Shown here: positions 25,901-36,150 of the stretch, one piece after another
Layout: every line of letters starts with the position of its first letter
How positions within the stretch are numbered: position 1 is the stretch's first letter
Source: TC-15 sp034437275
Lineage (GTDB): Bacteria; Chloroflexota; Anaerolineae; Aggregatilineales; Aggregatilineaceae
NCBI GenBank assembly: GCA_034437275.1
Contig: DAOTUD010000141.1
Coordinates: forward strand, 48,823 to 112,822
Direction of reading: 5' to 3'
Length of the DNA: 64,000 nucleotides
Notes under the pieces: generated by a model
What the model was told of the DNA's origin: nothing
What the model saw: the letters and a program-made list of their open reading frames with translations, nothing else
Database searches by the model: none
Position numbers and translations under genes: made by a program

Positions 25901-27712
25901 GAAGGCCTGGATACCCAGGCGGTGCAGCGTGGGCGCACGGTTGAGCAGGACCGGACGCTCCCGGATGACCTCCTCCAGCACTTCCCACACTTCGGGCCGT
26001 TCGCGCTCAATAATGCGCTTGGCCCCCTTCACGTTGCTGGCATAACTGTAGTGCACCAGCCGGCTGATCACAAAGGGCCGGTAAAGCTCCAGCGCCATGA
26101 TCTTCGGCAGACCGCATTGGTGCAGCTTCAGCTTAGGGCCGATCACAATCACGCTGCGGCCCGAATAATCGACGCGCTTACCCAGTAGGTTGCGGCGGAA
26201 GCGCCCCTTCTTACCTTTGAGCATATCACTCAACGATTTCAGTTCGCGGCGTCCCCGGCGGCTGAGCGCCTTACCGCGCTGGCTGTTGTCGATCAGGCTG
26301 TCGACCGCCTCCTGCAGCATACGTTTCTCGTTGCGCACGATCACATCCGGCGCGCCGAGTTCGAGCAGGCGCTTCAGGCGGTTGTTGCGGTTGATCACGC
26401 GGCGGTACAGGTCGTTCAGGTCCGACGTGGCGAACCGCCCGCCGTCCAACTGCACCATCGGGCGCAGGTCGGGCGGGATGACCGGCAGCACGGTCAGAAT
26501 CATCCACTCGGGCCGGTTGCCGCTCTTGATCAGGCTCTCCACGACGCGCAGCCGCTTGGTGGCCTTCTTGCGGCGCTGCTTGCTGCGCGTGGTGCGGACT
26601 TCGTGCCACAGTTCGACCGCCAGCTTTTCGAGATTCATGTGCTTCAGGATTTCGAGGAATGCCTCGGCTCCCATCTCGGCCTTGAAGACCTGGCCGTAAC
26701 GCTGCCGCAGTTCGCGGTAACGCGGTTCGCCCAGGAATTGCAGTTGCTGCAGCGACATCAGCTCGTCCCGCGCTTCCTCAGCGATGGCGTGGAGCCGGTT
26801 CACCCGCCGCTCCAACTGGGCCTGGATATCCTGAATCTCGTCGGCAGCCTCGTTTTTACGCTCGTCCACGCGCGCATCCAGCAGTGACAACTGGTTTTCG
26901 CGGCGCGCTTCGATATCGTCCTGAATCTCGCTCAAGCGCTGCTTGGCCGCATCCTGCACCGCTTGCAGCATGTTATACTCGACCTGCTCGCCCTTTTCGG
27001 CGATCAAGACGTTCGCCGTCTCGAAGAACAGGTCGTTCTGCAGCGTCTCGTCCATCTGCGAATCGATGCGGTCCTGGAGCATCTGCGCCTCGGACATGAC
27101 CTCCTCGGAGAGGCTGGCCTGGTCGTCGTCAAAATGCTTGTTGATCGCGTCGATCTGCTCTTGCAGGTCGGTCAGGTCTTCTTCCTGCCCCATGCGGACA
27201 GATTCCTGCTGCCCTTCCAGTTCGGCGCGAATGGCCTCGCCCTGGCGTTCCAGATCTTGCTCGATGCGCTTGAGTGCTTTCTGCCGCGCTTCTTCATCGA
27301 CATGGGTGATCACATACTGCGCAAAGTACAGTACGCGATCCAGGTTGCGCCGGCTGACATCCAACAGGATGCCCAGGTAGCTCGGTACACGCCGCGTGTA
27401 CCACACGTGCGCAACCGGCGCGGCCAGCTCGATATGGCCCAGCCGTTCGCGGCGCACCGAGGAACGTGTAACCTCCACACCGCATTTGTCGCACACAATG
27501 CCCCGGTAACGCACATTCTTGTACTTACCGCAGTAGCATTGAAAATCTTTAGTGGGGCCGAAAATAGCCTCACAGAATAGACCGTCCTTTTCCGGACGCA
27601 GGCGGCGGTAGTTGATCGTCTCCGGCTTGGTTACCTCGCCATACGACCAGGAACGAATTTGCTCGGGGGAAGCCAAACTAATACGCAGTGCGCTAAAGTC
27701 TTTCGCCTCCAA
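22919..27712 (-). CDS. rpoC: RNA polymerase beta' subunit
   Basis: Largest catalytic subunit of RNA polymerase, full length at 1597 residues. The zinc ligands are C59, C61, C74 and C77. The catalytic [12 protein letters not shown] (about residues 622-633) holds the three Mg-binding Asp residues. The second Cys set includes NDCGTK and [13 protein letters not shown]. Residues about 138-330 hold a long, charged coiled-coil-like insertion (many EE, QLERR, DIQAQ) between the zinc domain and the clamp helices. The C-terminal tail of about 60 residues is almost all Asp and Glu. rpoB is not adjacent: the upstream gene is a CHAT protein. A strong promoter with a long leader lies upstream. Confidence 0.97.
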   Translation of the reverse strand: MEAKDFSALRISLASPEQIRSWSYGEVTKPETINYRRLRPEKDGLFCEAIFGPTKDFQCYCGKYKNVRYRGIVCDKCGVEVTRSSVRRERLGHIELAAPVAHVWYTRRVPSYLGILLDVSRRNLDRVLYFAQYVITHVDEEARQKALKRIEQDLERQGEAIRAELEGQQESVRMGQEEDLTDLQEQIDAINKHFDDDQASLSEEVMSEAQMLQDRIDSQMDETLQNDLFFETANVLIAEKGEQVEYNMLQAVQDAAKQRLSEIQDDIEARRENQLSLLDARVDERKNEAADEIQDIQAQLERRVNRLHAIAEEARDELMSLQQLQFLGEPRYRELRQRYGQVFKAEMGAEAFLEILKHMNLEKLAVELWHEVRTTRSKQRRKKATKRLRVVESLIKSGNRPEWMILTVLPVIPPDLRPMVQLDGGRFATSDLNDLYRRVINRNNRLKRLLELGAPDVIVRNEKRMLQEAVDSLIDNSQRGKALSRRGRRELKSLSDMLKGKKGRFRRNLLGKRVDYSGRSVIVIGPKLKLHQCGLPKIMALELYRPFVISRLVHYSYASNVKGAKRIIERERPEVWEVLEEVIRERPVLLNRAPTLHRLGIQAFEPVLVEGKAIQIHPLVCAAFNADFDGDQMAVHIPLSEKAVHEARELMLSTKNLLKPADGSPVVAPSKDMVLGNYYLTMDPTAEIVCLADRAEEFATWSVLAAGGFRVASVFNSAGSRQLERHEVDYNNEVVELVDQRLEDGSRYTAFDQMIDGLVNGDFDAAVHNAYEVISFLNQNPDAPLALSNLGERRLVVDMNEVEYLYGLGIVDLHAPILLGNYYDDPERPPQPEPEITTVGRALFNRLLPDDMRFVQETLGKKGLQNLVARVYQQFGPQETTDVVDAIKNLGFHYATVSGTTIAVSDLTVPGEREHILDDASSTVETAQRDFRRGLLTEEERYQITIDSWNQAKSNLKDVISDTLDPFGPIAVMALSGSTKGGFGPITQLAGMRGLMADPSGRIIDLPITSHFRMGLTALEYFISTHGARKGLADTALRTADAGYMTRRLVDVAQDMIINRNDCGTKSGIKILNPRHPHNQDVRGITLPEADVAGQTLSERIVGRIVSHDTYDPETGEVLIHRDEMITEAVAEKLEQAQVEYVYVRSPMTCSLVHGVCAKCYGRDLGRGELVAIGSAVGIVAAQSIGEPGTQLTLRTFHTGGVATGGAGDITSGLPRVEELFEARKKPKGEAVVVEIGGTLRLTRKEGVRIARVINSQVESESYPIPDGWELLVEDDDTVKDGTALVQSPDGEEVIESGLAGEVYLEDGKVYVRNEIEEVRDYDIPQNARLIEGIEDGIQVSPGEQLTEGSKNPHRILRVLGQDAAQHYLLKELQKVYRNQGVNISDKHFEVVVRKMMSKVQITRSGDSELLPGELVDKLVLLEINERLLAEDKEPASATPVLLGVTKAALTTDSFLSASSFQHTIKVLAGAAIEGKVDRLYGLKENVIIGKLIPAGTGFHTYQDREIAVINEQLEAELHAGAEETEEEEDDEPLDELELGQMGADGDEDLDDFEAEDEEDLDDFEDEEEDEDEEEEEEEIASLEAVADEEDFDDFDD

Positions 27713-27814
27713 GGCGTACCCTCCTCTGCGCTCAGGTTAATTGCTATCCAACTGCAATGCCCGTTAACGTGTGCTGATCCAACAGATCAAAAAGTGGAGA
27801 TGCAGGTATGAAGC

Positions 27815-27848
27815 AAAAATAGCGCGGAAACCTAAGTGTTCCAGCGCT
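27815..27848 (-). terminator. terminator-like hairpin in the rpoC leader (possible attenuator)
   Basis: On the minus strand AGCGC-T-GGAA, a loop and TTCC-GCGCT form a stem with one bulge, followed by ATTTTT. It lies about 105 bases before the rpoC start and about 80 bases after the predicted start of transcription, so it could end or modulate leader transcription. Confidence 0.55.
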
Positions 27849-27934
27849 TGGTTTGTACCAGCTATCCAGCCGGGACTTTCACCGCTATACCCGCCAAACA
27901 TCTCATCGCCAAACAGTAACATCACCAAAGCGTG

Positions 27935-27962
27935 ATTATAGCAGGTTTAGGACAAAAGTCAA
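27935..27962 (-). promoter_or_regulatory. rpoC promoter
   Basis: On the minus strand TTGACT (27962-27957) and a perfect TATAAT (27940-27935) are 16 bp apart. The leader to the rpoC start at 27712 is about 215 bases. The rest of the 27713-28010 gap holds only the leader hairpin. Confidence 0.75.
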
Positions 27963-28010
27963 AGGTTTTTTTACTTTTTTCACCACTTTATTTTACGTCG
28001 CCCCACCCCC

Positions 28011-30143
28011 TCAGCGCCGGAGCATATTCGTCCGCACCGGGTCGGAGAATTGCAGCCGCGTGATGTGGGTCGGCACATCCGCGCCGCCCGGCAGTTCGGC
28101 CCGCACGATGCGCAGTTGGTTCAAGAAGCCGCCGAACACCTCCAACTCGCAGCGATCATCGACGCACACCCCGGGCGCGAACGTTTCGCCCACGCGGTCG
28201 ACCGGCGGGCTGCCCCCGGCGTTATCGCTGTACACCGCCAGGCTGTACTCGGCGCTCTGCTCGACCGCGAACTGCGCCAGTACACGCCCCACCGGGCTGC
28301 GTTCCAACACCAGCGCGACACGCGCAGTAGTGCACTCGTCCGGCGCATCCGGCAGCCCGGCCCCCAGGTAGCGCTCGCCGCCCGCGACGATGATCCAGGG
28401 CATCACGTCCGCACAGGCCGGGTCATCCGCCGGCGGCACGGCCTCCACGCGGAAGCCCCACGTCGCGAACGTCGCTGCGTCCACCGGCAGCGATTCCGTG
28501 ATCGCGGAGCCATCCGGCAGCCGGTCAAACACGACGGTGAACGGCTCATCCCCGATCACCAGCGAGTGCAGACCCCGGTTGTTGAACTCGTCGGACTCGA
28601 CGACCTGATTCGCGGAGTCGATGCGCACTTCCGACACATACGATCCCCACCAGGGGTAAATGTGTGGGATGATGATCGTGGCTGCGTCGTTGGAGGCCAG
28701 CGGCTCGACCTGCTCCGAGAAGCTCGGCTCGCCATCCAGCACATCCTCCAAAAACTCGAACTGGAAGCTGTCAATATCGCTCAGGCCATTGTTGTGCACG
28801 CGCACGATAAACAGCACCTTCTGGCCGGGGGCCGGGCGCGCGGGCGAGACCTCGATCTCGTCGATCACCAGGTCCGTCTGCGGCCCGGACGACGTCGGCA
28901 GCGGCGAGACGGCAGTATTGGCCTGCGGCGTGGGATCGCCATCGCCGCCCCACACCAGCCCGCCGACCAGCACCGCCAGCGCGATCAGCGCCGCCGCGAT
29001 CCCGGCCAGCACCGCCGGATGCCGCAGCGCCGCCAACCACAGCGCACGCTTGCGCACCTCGAACAGCACCCCGTCCGCGGCACGCATGAACAGCACCGGC
29101 GTAGCCCACGCGATCCCGCCCACGCTGTGCCGGATCGCCCGGCGCGCCTCGGAAACCGCCGCATCAATCGGGAAACCGTCGGCCACCGCGCGGTAAAACT
29201 CCTCGGAGAACGCCAGCGCGGCCCGGTCGCCGATCAGGTATTGCATGGCCACCACCGCTGGAATGCCGCGCGCCACCAGGCTGCTAGCGATCCCGGCGAA
29301 CGGGTCATTTTCTTGGGCTGCCGCGCTCTGGCACGCATTGAGCACCACCAGCCGGATCGTGTTTTCTTCGCTCAGTTCGCGTGCCAGGTCTTCGCCGCGC
29401 ACCAGAAACGACGCTCCTTCGCCGAGCGGGTCTTCGAGCGCCAGCATCCCCTGGCCCTCCTCGAAGACGCTGTGGCCGATGTAGTGGAAAACGTGATAGT
29501 CCTCCCGGCGCAGCACGCGCTGCAAGGTGCGCAGCGAAGCGTCCTTCAGCCGCACCATTTCCAGCAGGCCGCGCGCGCGCAGCTTGGCGGTGGCGGTTTG
29601 CAGCGTCTTCCACTCCGCTTCCACATCGACCGGCGGCATATCCGACGGGCTGGACACCATCACCAGCACCCGCAGCGGACGTTCCAGCGCCGGGCGGGGA
29701 CGGCTCACCAGCCGGCGCGGATGGCGCACCAGGGGCGTGCTGCGCGACAGCGCCAGATAATCCACCGCCGGATCGCGCAGGAATTCCCAGGGCAGCGTTT
29801 CGAGATCGCCCGCGTGCTCCAGGAACAGCTTGACCCGCAGCCCGTCCGCCGTACGTGCCCGATCACGGCTGGAGAAATACACGGTATACACCGATCCGGC
29901 GAACACCGCCTTGAACAACGTCTCGCCAAACTGGCGCGCGATCTCCTCGCGCTCGCGGGTGGGCACGCTGATGCGGCGGCTCAGAATGGCCAGGATGCGC
30001 TCGAGTTTGTCCGGCGCAAACGGCAGCGTAAACTCGTGCGAGACTTCGGCCTGCCCCTCGCCCAGCGGCATATCGATCACGGTCGCCCGGTAGCGCCCGT
30101 CGCCTAGTTCGTCGATCCGCAGTTCAAAATCCAGATAGCTCAT
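28011..30143 (-). CDS. membrane CHAT-domain (caspase-like) protein with extracellular CARDB-like domain
   Basis: The 710-residue protein has an N-terminal alpha/beta region (about 1-135) of unknown fold, then a CHAT domain (about 150-370). The catalytic pair is visible: His in HVFHYIGHS and Cys in LVVLNACQSA; ALxWEF and LPWEFLRDP-like text occurs at the family's usual place, and PVLFMR ends the domain. A single transmembrane helix follows (about 378-402, LAGIAAALIALAVLVGGLVWG), then a Pro/Ser/Thr linker and a CARDB-like domain (about 425-520; DLVIDEIEVSPARPAPGQKV). A second C-terminal beta domain completes it. The caspase part faces the cytoplasm and the CARDB part faces outside. It is probably transcribed alone from its own promoter. 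Confidence 0.85.
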   Translation of the reverse strand: MSYLDFELRIDELGDGRYRATVIDMPLGEGQAEVSHEFTLPFAPDKLERILAILSRRISVPTREREEIARQFGETLFKAVFAGSVYTVYFSSRDRARTADGLRVKLFLEHAGDLETLPWEFLRDPAVDYLALSRSTPLVRHPRRLVSRPRPALERPLRVLVMVSSPSDMPPVDVEAEWKTLQTATAKLRARGLLEMVRLKDASLRTLQRVLRREDYHVFHYIGHSVFEEGQGMLALEDPLGEGASFLVRGEDLARELSEENTIRLVVLNACQSAAAQENDPFAGIASSLVARGIPAVVAMQYLIGDRAALAFSEEFYRAVADGFPIDAAVSEARRAIRHSVGGIAWATPVLFMRAADGVLFEVRKRALWLAALRHPAVLAGIAAALIALAVLVGGLVWGGDGDPTPQANTAVSPLPTSSGPQTDLVIDEIEVSPARPAPGQKVLFIVRVHNNGLSDIDSFQFEFLEDVLDGEPSFSEQVEPLASNDAATIIIPHIYPWWGSYVSEVRIDSANQVVESDEFNNRGLHSLVIGDEPFTVVFDRLPDGSAITESLPVDAATFATWGFRVEAVPPADDPACADVMPWIIVAGGERYLGAGLPDAPDECTTARVALVLERSPVGRVLAQFAVEQSAEYSLAVYSDNAGGSPPVDRVGETFAPGVCVDDRCELEVFGGFLNQLRIVRAELPGGADVPTHITRLQFSDPVRTNMLRR

Positions 30144-30194
30144 ACCGCCCCCTTGTGGAGAAGGTGCGTTTCACATGTTTTCCAACTTATTCAC

Positions 30195-30222
30195 ATTGTA
30201 CGGGCGACGACGTAAAACGCAA
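30195..30222 (-). promoter_or_regulatory. promoter for the CHAT gene
   Basis: On the minus strand TTGCGT (30222-30217) and TACAAT (30200-30195) lie 16 bp apart, about 50 bases before the start codon. The -35 box overlaps the T-rich end of the prfB terminator. Confidence 0.55.
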
Positions 30223-30260
30223 AACAAGCAGCGCGCAGTCCGCCGGTGTGAACTGCGCGC
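30221..30260 (-). terminator. prfB terminator
   Basis: On the minus strand GCGCGCAGT (30260-30252) pairs with ACTGCGCGC (30239-30231), followed by TGCTTGTTTT. Confidence 0.8.
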
Positions 30261-30284
30261 CATAGCTGGCTATTGTGCAGCGTG

Positions 30285-31365
30285 TCAGGCCTGCGCGCCG
30301 ACTTTTTCGGCGAGGTAAGCTTCCATGAACCCGTCCAGGTCGCCATCCAGCACGCCGAGCGCGTTACCCTGCTCGTAGTTGGTGCGTGCGTCCTTGACCA
30401 TCTGGTAGGGGTGCAGCACGTAGGAGCGAATCGCATTGCCCCATCCAGCGCTGACGTGTTCGCCTTTCAACTCAGCGAACTCCTCTTCCTGCTTCAGCCG
30501 TTCGAGATCGAGCAGGCGCATCTTGAGCACTTGCAGCGCGCGCTCTTTGTTCTGTGTCTGGCTGCGCTCGTTCTGGCAGCTCACGACGATCCCGGTCGGC
30601 GTGTGCGTGATGCGCACCGCCGTTTCGTTCTTCTGCACGTTCTGGCCGCCGGCCCCGCTGCTGCGGAAGGTGTCGATCTGCAGGTCTTTGTCGGCGACCT
30701 CGATATCGACATCCTCCTGCACATCCGGCCACACTTCCACCAGCGAGAACGACGTATGCCGCCGGCTGTTGGCGTCGAACGGGCTAAGCCGCACCAACCG
30801 GTGTACGCCGCGCTCGGACTTCAGGTACCCGTAGGCGTAATCCCCCTGCACCGACACCGTCGCGCTTTTGATCCCGGCCTCGTCGCCCGGCATCTGGTCG
30901 ACGATCTCGACCGTGTAGCCGTGCTTTTCGGCCCAGCGCAGGTACATCCGCAGCAGCATCTCGGCCCAGTCCTGAGCGTCGGTGCCGCCCGCCCCGGCGT
31001 GGATCGCCAGGTAGGCATCTTCGGCATCGTACTTGCCGCTTAGCTTGGCGCGGAACGACAGGCGCTCGACCTCGTGCTGTAATTCGTCGGCTTCGGCAGT
31101 CAGTTCGCCCGCCAGGTCGGGGTCTTCCAGTTCGGCCAGTTCGAGCGCGTCCTGAATGCGCTGATAGGTGCCCTTCCAGATCGATACTTCATCCTTCAGG
31201 CGCGACAAGCGCCGCATCACGCGCTGGGCCGCCTGCGGATTGTCCCAGAATTCGGGCTGGGCAGAGCGCGCCTCTAGCTCGTGGAGTTCTTCTTCCTTCT
31301 TTGGGATGTCAAAGACGCACCATAAGCTGCTCAACCGTCTGGCGCATCGTGTTTAATCGACTCAC
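30285..31365 (-). CDS. prfB: peptide chain release factor 2, with programmed +1 frameshift
   Basis: Releases finished peptides at UGA and UAA. The first frame starts with GTG at 31365 (GGAAG 5 bases upstream) and codes VSRLNTMRQTVEQLMVRL, then meets TGA at 31311-31309 in the slippery text CTTTGAC. Shifting +1 at CTT-T gives DIPKKEEELHELE and the rest of RF2, as in E. coli, where the same CTT TGA C holds. The total is about 359 residues. The SPF tripeptide (anticodon-like; RLSPFDANS) and GGQ (SGAGGQNVQKNETAV) are intact. The Shine-Dalgarno-like stimulator three codons upstream is weak (ATGGTG, against AGGGGG). It follows ftsY by 17 bases, so the two form an operon. Confidence 0.95.
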
Positions 31366-31382
31366 TAAATCTTCCAACGTCC

Positions 31383-32303
31383 TTACTCCTCGTCTTCTTC
31401 CTCATTTTCTTCGAACAGACTATCGACAAACGCGCTGGGGTTAAAAAACACCAGATCGCGCAGTGTCTCGCCAATCCCGATGTAATGCACCGGCAGGCCC
31501 ATTTCCTCCTGGATCGCGAACAGCATCCCGCCCTTCGACGTGCTGTCCAGCTTGGTGACGATCACCCCGGTGATGGCAATCGCTTCCTGGAACTTCTTGG
31601 CCTGGGTGAGCGCATTCTGGCCGGTGGTACCGTCCAGCACCAGCAGCGTCTCGTGCGGCGCGTCCGGCACGGCCTTACGCAGCACGTCGCGCACCTTCAC
31701 CAACTCGGCCATCAGGTTAAAATTGCTGTGCAGCCGCCCGGCAGTATCCACGATCAACACCTCGGCCTTGCGGGACCGGGCCGCGTTCACTGCGTCGAAC
31801 ACGACCGCCGCCGGATCGCTGTTGGGCACCCCGGCGATGACCGGCACCTCCGCGCGCTCACCCCACAGCTTGAGCTGGTCAATCGCCGCCGCGCGGAACG
31901 TATCGCCCGCCGCCACGATCACCTTGCGCTGGTTGAGCCGCATCCGGTAGGCCATCTTGCCGATGGAGGTCGTCTTGCCCGACCCGTTCACCCCGGCGAT
32001 CAGCACCACCGACAGCTCACGCCCGCTGAGGTTGAGGGGCGTCGGCTCGATCAGCAGGCGGCGCAGTTCCTCCTTGAGCGCCTCGACCAATTCGTCCTGG
32101 CGGCGAATGTTGTCACGGGTGACGCGCCCGCGCATTTCGTCGATCAACTTCATTGTCGTCGGCACCCCGACATCCGCCTGCAGCAGCAGCGCTTCGATGT
32201 CTTCCCAGGTTTCTTCGTCGATCTCGGTCGACCCAAACATCTGGGCAATCCGCCCAAAAACCGAGCGGCGGGTGCGCTGTAATCCTTTGGTTAATGATGC
32301 CAC
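31383..32303 (-). CDS. ftsY: signal recognition particle receptor FtsY
   Basis: GTPase that docks the SRP-ribosome complex at the membrane. The 306-residue protein has an N domain (QADVGVPTTMKLIDEM) and the NG-type GTPase: G1 is GVNGSGKTTSIGK, then AAGDTFRAAAIDQLK, DTAGRLH, TKLDSTSKGG and IGIGETLRDLVFF. The N-terminal acidic A domain is nearly absent, so membrane contact may rely on the short amphipathic start; the C-terminus is acidic instead (EENEEEDEE). GTG at 32303 was chosen because GGAGA lies 7 bases before it and the text upstream is not protein-like. prfB follows 17 bases after the stop codon. Confidence 0.95.
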   Translation of the reverse strand: MASLTKGLQRTRRSVFGRIAQMFGSTEIDEETWEDIEALLLQADVGVPTTMKLIDEMRGRVTRDNIRRQDELVEALKEELRRLLIEPTPLNLSGRELSVVLIAGVNGSGKTTSIGKMAYRMRLNQRKVIVAAGDTFRAAAIDQLKLWGERAEVPVIAGVPNSDPAAVVFDAVNAARSRKAEVLIVDTAGRLHSNFNLMAELVKVRDVLRKAVPDAPHETLLVLDGTTGQNALTQAKKFQEAIAITGVIVTKLDSTSKGGMLFAIQEEMGLPVHYIGIGETLRDLVFFNPSAFVDSLFEENEEEDEE

Positions 32304-32480
32304 GTATGTTTCTCCACTGGTTGTCTCTGGTCGCCACATTTGTGGCATATCCGGCACTGGGAGAGTATAGTGGGTCGCGGGGCACCCTGCAAGGGTGTGT
32401 ATATTCATTCTAGCACCACTGCGTTATACTAGGTGCAGCTTGCCCACTTCACCTGACCGGAACCTTATCGGAAGCGACTC

Positions 32481-34286
32481 ATGGACAAATCGACCATCCG
32501 CAACTTCTCGATCATCGCCCACATCGATCACGGCAAAAGCACCCTCGCCGACCGGCTGCTGCAGCTCACCGGCACGATCAGCGAGCGCGACATGCAGGCC
32601 CAGGTCCTCGACGATATGGACCTGGAACGCGAGCGCGGGGTGACGATCAAAGCGTCTGCCGTGCGGATGCACTACACCGCGCAGGATGGCCACACCTACC
32701 AGATGAACCTGATCGACACGCCCGGCCATGTCGATTTTTCGTACGAGGTCAGCCGGGCGCTCCAGGCGTGCGAAGGCGCGGTCCTGGTCGTGGACAGCAC
32801 CCAGGGCATCGAGGCCCAAACCCTGGCCAACCTGTACATGGCGTTGGAGCAAGACCTGGAACTGATTGCGGTTGTCAACAAAACCGACCTGCCTGCCGCC
32901 CGCCCCGACGAGATCGCCCAGGAGATCGAAGACCTGATCGGCCTGGACGCCGTCGATGTGCTGCAAGTCAGCGCCAAGACCGGCCAGAACGCCGACCGCG
33001 TGCTGGAAGCCATCGTCAACCAGTTCCCGCCCCCCGGCGGCGACCTGGACGCCCCGGCGCGCGCCCTGATCTTCGACAGCCACTACGACTCGTACAAGGG
33101 CGTGATCGCCTACGTGCGCGTCAAGGACGGCACCATCACCGCCACCGACGACCTGCTGCTGATGGCCTCCGGCGCGCGGTCCACCCCGGTCGAGCTGGGC
33201 ATCTTCGACCCGCACATGCGCCCGGTCGCGGCGCTGCGCAGCGGCGAGGTGGGCTACGTCGCCACCGGCCTGAAAACCGTCCGCGAGTGCCGCGTCGGCG
33301 ATACGATCACGCTTGCCAAAAGCCCGGCCAACACCCCCCTGCCCGGTTACCAGCAGGCCAAGCCGATGGTCTTCGCCGGGGTCTATCCCACCGACAACGA
33401 CGATTACAACGACCTGCGCGACGCACTGGAAAAGCTCCAACTCAACGACGCGGCGCTGACCTTCGAGCCGGAAACCTCCCAGGCGCTCAACTTCGGCTTC
33501 CGCGTCGGGTTCCTGGGCCTGTTTCACATGGAGATCATCCAGGAACGGCTGGAACGTGAGTACGACATGGACATCCTGGCCACCGCCCCCAGCGTCGAGT
33601 ACGAAGTCCTGCTGCACGACGGCGAACTCCTGCGCATCCATCGCCCGTCGGAACTGCCCGACCCCAACGACATCGAGGAAATTCACGAACCCTGGATGGC
33701 TATCGACATCTTCACGCCGGAGGACTACATCGGCCCTATCATGGAGCTGGTCACCAGCAAACGCGGCGAATACGTCAGCATGCAGTACCTGGACACAACG
33801 CGCGTCCAGGTCCAGTACAAGATTCCCCTGGCGGAATTGATCGTAGACTTTTATGATCGTCTTAAGTCTGGCACGCGGGGCTATGCCAGCCTGGATTATC
33901 ATTTCGATGGGTACCGGGCCGAAAACCTGGCCAAGCTGGATGTACTGGTCAACCGCCAGCCGGTCGACGCGCTGGCGATGATCGTGCATGAGGACGAAGC
34001 TTACCACAAAGGCCAGCGTCTCGTCTCCAAACTCAAACGTCTGATCCCCCGCCAACAGTACGAAGTTCCCATTCAGGCCGCCGTCGGCAAACACGTCATC
34101 AGCCGCGCCAACGTCAAGGCGCTGCGCAAGGACGTATTGGCGAAATGCTACGGCGGCGACGTCACCCGTAAGAAGAAATTGCTGGAAAAACAGAAGAAAG
34201 GGAAAAAGCGCCTGAAGATGATCGGCAATGTCGAAGTTCCTCAGGAAGCATTTATGGCAGTGCTAAGGCTAGATGACGATGACTAA
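32481..34286 (+). CDS. lepA: elongation factor 4 (LepA)
   Basis: Ribosome-associated GTPase that aids translation under stress and ribosome assembly. The 601 residues are typical. G1 is [10 protein letters not shown]2/G3 show RERGVTIKA and DTPGHVDF, G4 is NKTDL. Domain V and the LepA-specific C-terminal domain follow, ending RADKKKL-like text ([22 protein letters not shown]). The ATG start follows a leader with no strong ribosome binding site. The gap 32304-32480 lies between divergent ftsY and lepA and shows weak promoter boxes. A GNAT gene overlaps its end by 14 bases. Confidence 0.97.
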   Translation: MDKSTIRNFSIIAHIDHGKSTLADRLLQLTGTISERDMQAQVLDDMDLERERGVTIKASAVRMHYTAQDGHTYQMNLIDTPGHVDFSYEVSRALQACEGAVLVVDSTQGIEAQTLANLYMALEQDLELIAVVNKTDLPAARPDEIAQEIEDLIGLDAVDVLQVSAKTGQNADRVLEAIVNQFPPPGGDLDAPARALIFDSHYDSYKGVIAYVRVKDGTITATDDLLLMASGARSTPVELGIFDPHMRPVAALRSGEVGYVATGLKTVRECRVGDTITLAKSPANTPLPGYQQAKPMVFAGVYPTDNDDYNDLRDALEKLQLNDAALTFEPETSQALNFGFRVGFLGLFHMEIIQERLEREYDMDILATAPSVEYEVLLHDGELLRIHRPSELPDPNDIEEIHEPWMAIDIFTPEDYIGPIMELVTSKRGEYVSMQYLDTTRVQVQYKIPLAELIVDFYDRLKSGTRGYASLDYHFDGYRAENLAKLDVLVNRQPVDALAMIVHEDEAYHKGQRLVSKLKRLIPRQQYEVPIQAAVGKHVISRANVKALRKDVLAKCYGGDVTRKKKLLEKQKKGKKRLKMIGNVEVPQEAFMAVLRLDDDD

Positions 34287-34863
34287 AGACCATATCCCGC
34301 CCCTGCCCCAACGCGTCGTCAGCAAACGCCTGTTGATCCGGCCTTCTACCTATACGGATGTCCCGGCCTTGCAGAAGTGGTGGAACGATCCGGATGTGAT
34401 GACACCGGGTGGTAATCCCGACGGCATGCAGTACGACGACACCGACATGGAAGCCTGGTTCCAGCGCCATATTGCCCACCGAGACCACGCCAATCACTTC
34501 GTGATCTGCCTGTACCCCAACGATACGCCTATCGGTGAATTTTACATCGCCTGCGATGATCGCCCCGGCGCAATTGACTTTGCCATCCTGATCGGCGAAA
34601 AGGAACTGTGGGGCAACGGGTACGCCCACGAAGCGATCCAGGCCTATGCCGAAGCCGTGTTCACCGGCGACTGCTGCGGCGCGATGCGCGTCAATGTGCG
34701 TCGCGATAACGAGCGCGCGCTGCGCCTGTTCACAGGGTTGGGGTTCGAAGTCGAGCATGTTTGGGCTAACGACCAGTTCCAAACCATGATCCTGACGCGG
34801 GCCGCCTACGAACTCGAAAAATTCAAACGCGAAGAATACGCCCCCGCCCAAACCGGGAAATGA
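34273..34863 (+). CDS. GNAT N-acetyltransferase (RimJ/RimL type)
   Basis: The 196-residue protein matches the RimJ/RimL branch, which acetylates proteins or small amines. It begins [28 protein letters not shown] and has the acetyl-CoA-binding text [17 protein letters not shown], followed by [16 protein letters not shown]. The gene starts inside lepA (14-base overlap), so it is translated from the lepA message and may be coupled. The substrate is unknown. A hairpin after the stop may end the operon. Confidence 0.88.
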   Translation: MTMTKDHIPPLPQRVVSKRLLIRPSTYTDVPALQKWWNDPDVMTPGGNPDGMQYDDTDMEAWFQRHIAHRDHANHFVICLYPNDTPIGEFYIACDDRPGAIDFAILIGEKELWGNGYAHEAIQAYAEAVFTGDCCGAMRVNVRRDNERALRLFTGLGFEVEHVWANDQFQTMILTRAAYELEKFKREEYAPAQTGK

Positions 34864-34868
34864 CCCTT

Positions 34869-34898
34869 GCGGGCGCTCCCGACTTGGGCGCCCGCTTT
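34869..34898 (+). terminator. hairpin after the lepA-GNAT operon
   Basis: GCGGGCGC (34869-34876) pairs perfectly with GCGCCCGC (34888-34895), followed by TTT. The T-tract is short, so efficiency is uncertain. It also argues that the MFS gene starts at 34917 instead of at the ATG that overlaps the GNAT stop. Confidence 0.55.
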
Positions 34899-34916
34899 CG
34901 CTCTGGAAAACACGCC

Positions 34917-36149
34917 ATGCAGTCAGAAACACAACATCGCCAACTCCCCAAGGAGATTTATGTCGCCCTGTTGGGGGTCTTCCTGTTCGCGCTGGGTCTC
35001 ACGATGCTGATCCCGATCATCCCGCTGTTCATTACCGAAGGGCTGGGCGCATCCAAGCAGTGGATCGGCACCGCGACGATGCTGGTCGCGCTGACCGCCG
35101 TCATCACCCGTATCCCCGGCGGCGCGCTCTCCGATCACGTGGGGCGCAGGCGGGTGATGCTGATCGGGGCTGTCCTGGCTATTATGGCCGCAGCATTGTA
35201 TCTGCTCAGCCAGCATATCGTCATTTTTCTGGCAGCACGGCTGTTCTCTGGCTTGAGCCTGGGCCTGTACACCACTGCCAATAAGGCACTGGTCGCCGAC
35301 CTGGCCCCCCCGGCGCGCCGGGGCGAAGCGATGGGCCTGACCAACGCCGCATTTTCACTCTCCCAGGTGGTCAGCCCACTGCTGGGCGAGGGGCTGAAAA
35401 ATGCGATCAGCTTCCAGGCTGTGTTTGCGCTCAGCGGGGCGCTGGGCGTCCTGGCCCTGGCGATCAGCTACACACTGCCGCGCACCAAACCGTCCCGCGA
35501 TCCGGCGGCCAGCCCCCGGCGCAACATTCAAAGCACGCTTGGCGCGCGCGGGATGTGGGCGGCGGTGCTGCTCATGATGGGGCTAGGCGCGATCCTGGCT
35601 TTGATGTTCACCTTCTACCCGCAGATCGCAGCCGACAAAGCGCTGTTCGCGGACGCGCCCAGGCTTATCGCGCCGGTGGCGATGGGGCTGGGCCTGAGCA
35701 TCTGGGCCATCACCGACACCGTGATCGAACCCATCGCTGGGCGCATCTCCGACCGCATTGGACGCCAGCCGGTGGTCATCCCCGGCCTGATCCTGGCGCT
35801 GTTCGGCGTGCTAACCTTGAGCCGGGCGGATAACACACTCGACACCTACCTGGCGATTGCGCTGATGACGACCGGCTGGGGCACGGCGCGCGCCAGCGCC
35901 GACTCCATCGCACAGGACACCGTCCCGCCGCTGCTGCGTGGGATGGGCGCTGCCGTGTTGTATACCGGCTTCGATCTGGCGGTGGGCGTCAACGCCCAGG
36001 TGCTCAGCCTGCTGATCGAGGGCATTGATTACAGCATGGTCTTCCAGGCCGTGATCGCCCTGGTGCTCATCTTCGGGCTGGCGGGGACGGTGCTCTCGAC
36101 GCGCCTGCTGGCCTATGAGGAGCGCGTGGTATCGGCCAGCGGCGACTGA
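34917..36149 (+). CDS. MFS-family drug/solute transporter
   Basis: A 410-residue protein with 12 membrane helices. The A-motif is seen as GGALSDHVGRRRVM in the loop after helix 2, and a second copy GRISDRIGRQPVV sits after helix 8. The layout is that of drug:H+ antiporters of the DHA1 type, but no substrate is certain. The start at 34917 lies past a GC-rich hairpin; an ATG at 34860 overlapping the GNAT stop would add 19 residues that do not look membrane-like. It ends two bases before a convergent gene. Confidence 0.85.
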   Translation: MQSETQHRQLPKEIYVALLGVFLFALGLTMLIPIIPLFITEGLGASKQWIGTATMLVALTAVITRIPGGALSDHVGRRRVMLIGAVLAIMAAALYLLSQHIVIFLAARLFSGLSLGLYTTANKALVADLAPPARRGEAMGLTNAAFSLSQVVSPLLGEGLKNAISFQAVFALSGALGVLALAISYTLPRTKPSRDPAASPRRNIQSTLGARGMWAAVLLMMGLGAILALMFTFYPQIAADKALFADAPRLIAPVAMGLGLSIWAITDTVIEPIAGRISDRIGRQPVVIPGLILALFGVLTLSRADNTLDTYLAIALMTTGWGTARASADSIAQDTVPPLLRGMGAAVLYTGFDLAVGVNAQVLSLLIEGIDYSMVFQAVIALVLIFGLAGTVLSTRLLAYEERVVSASGD

Positions 36150-36150
36150 T

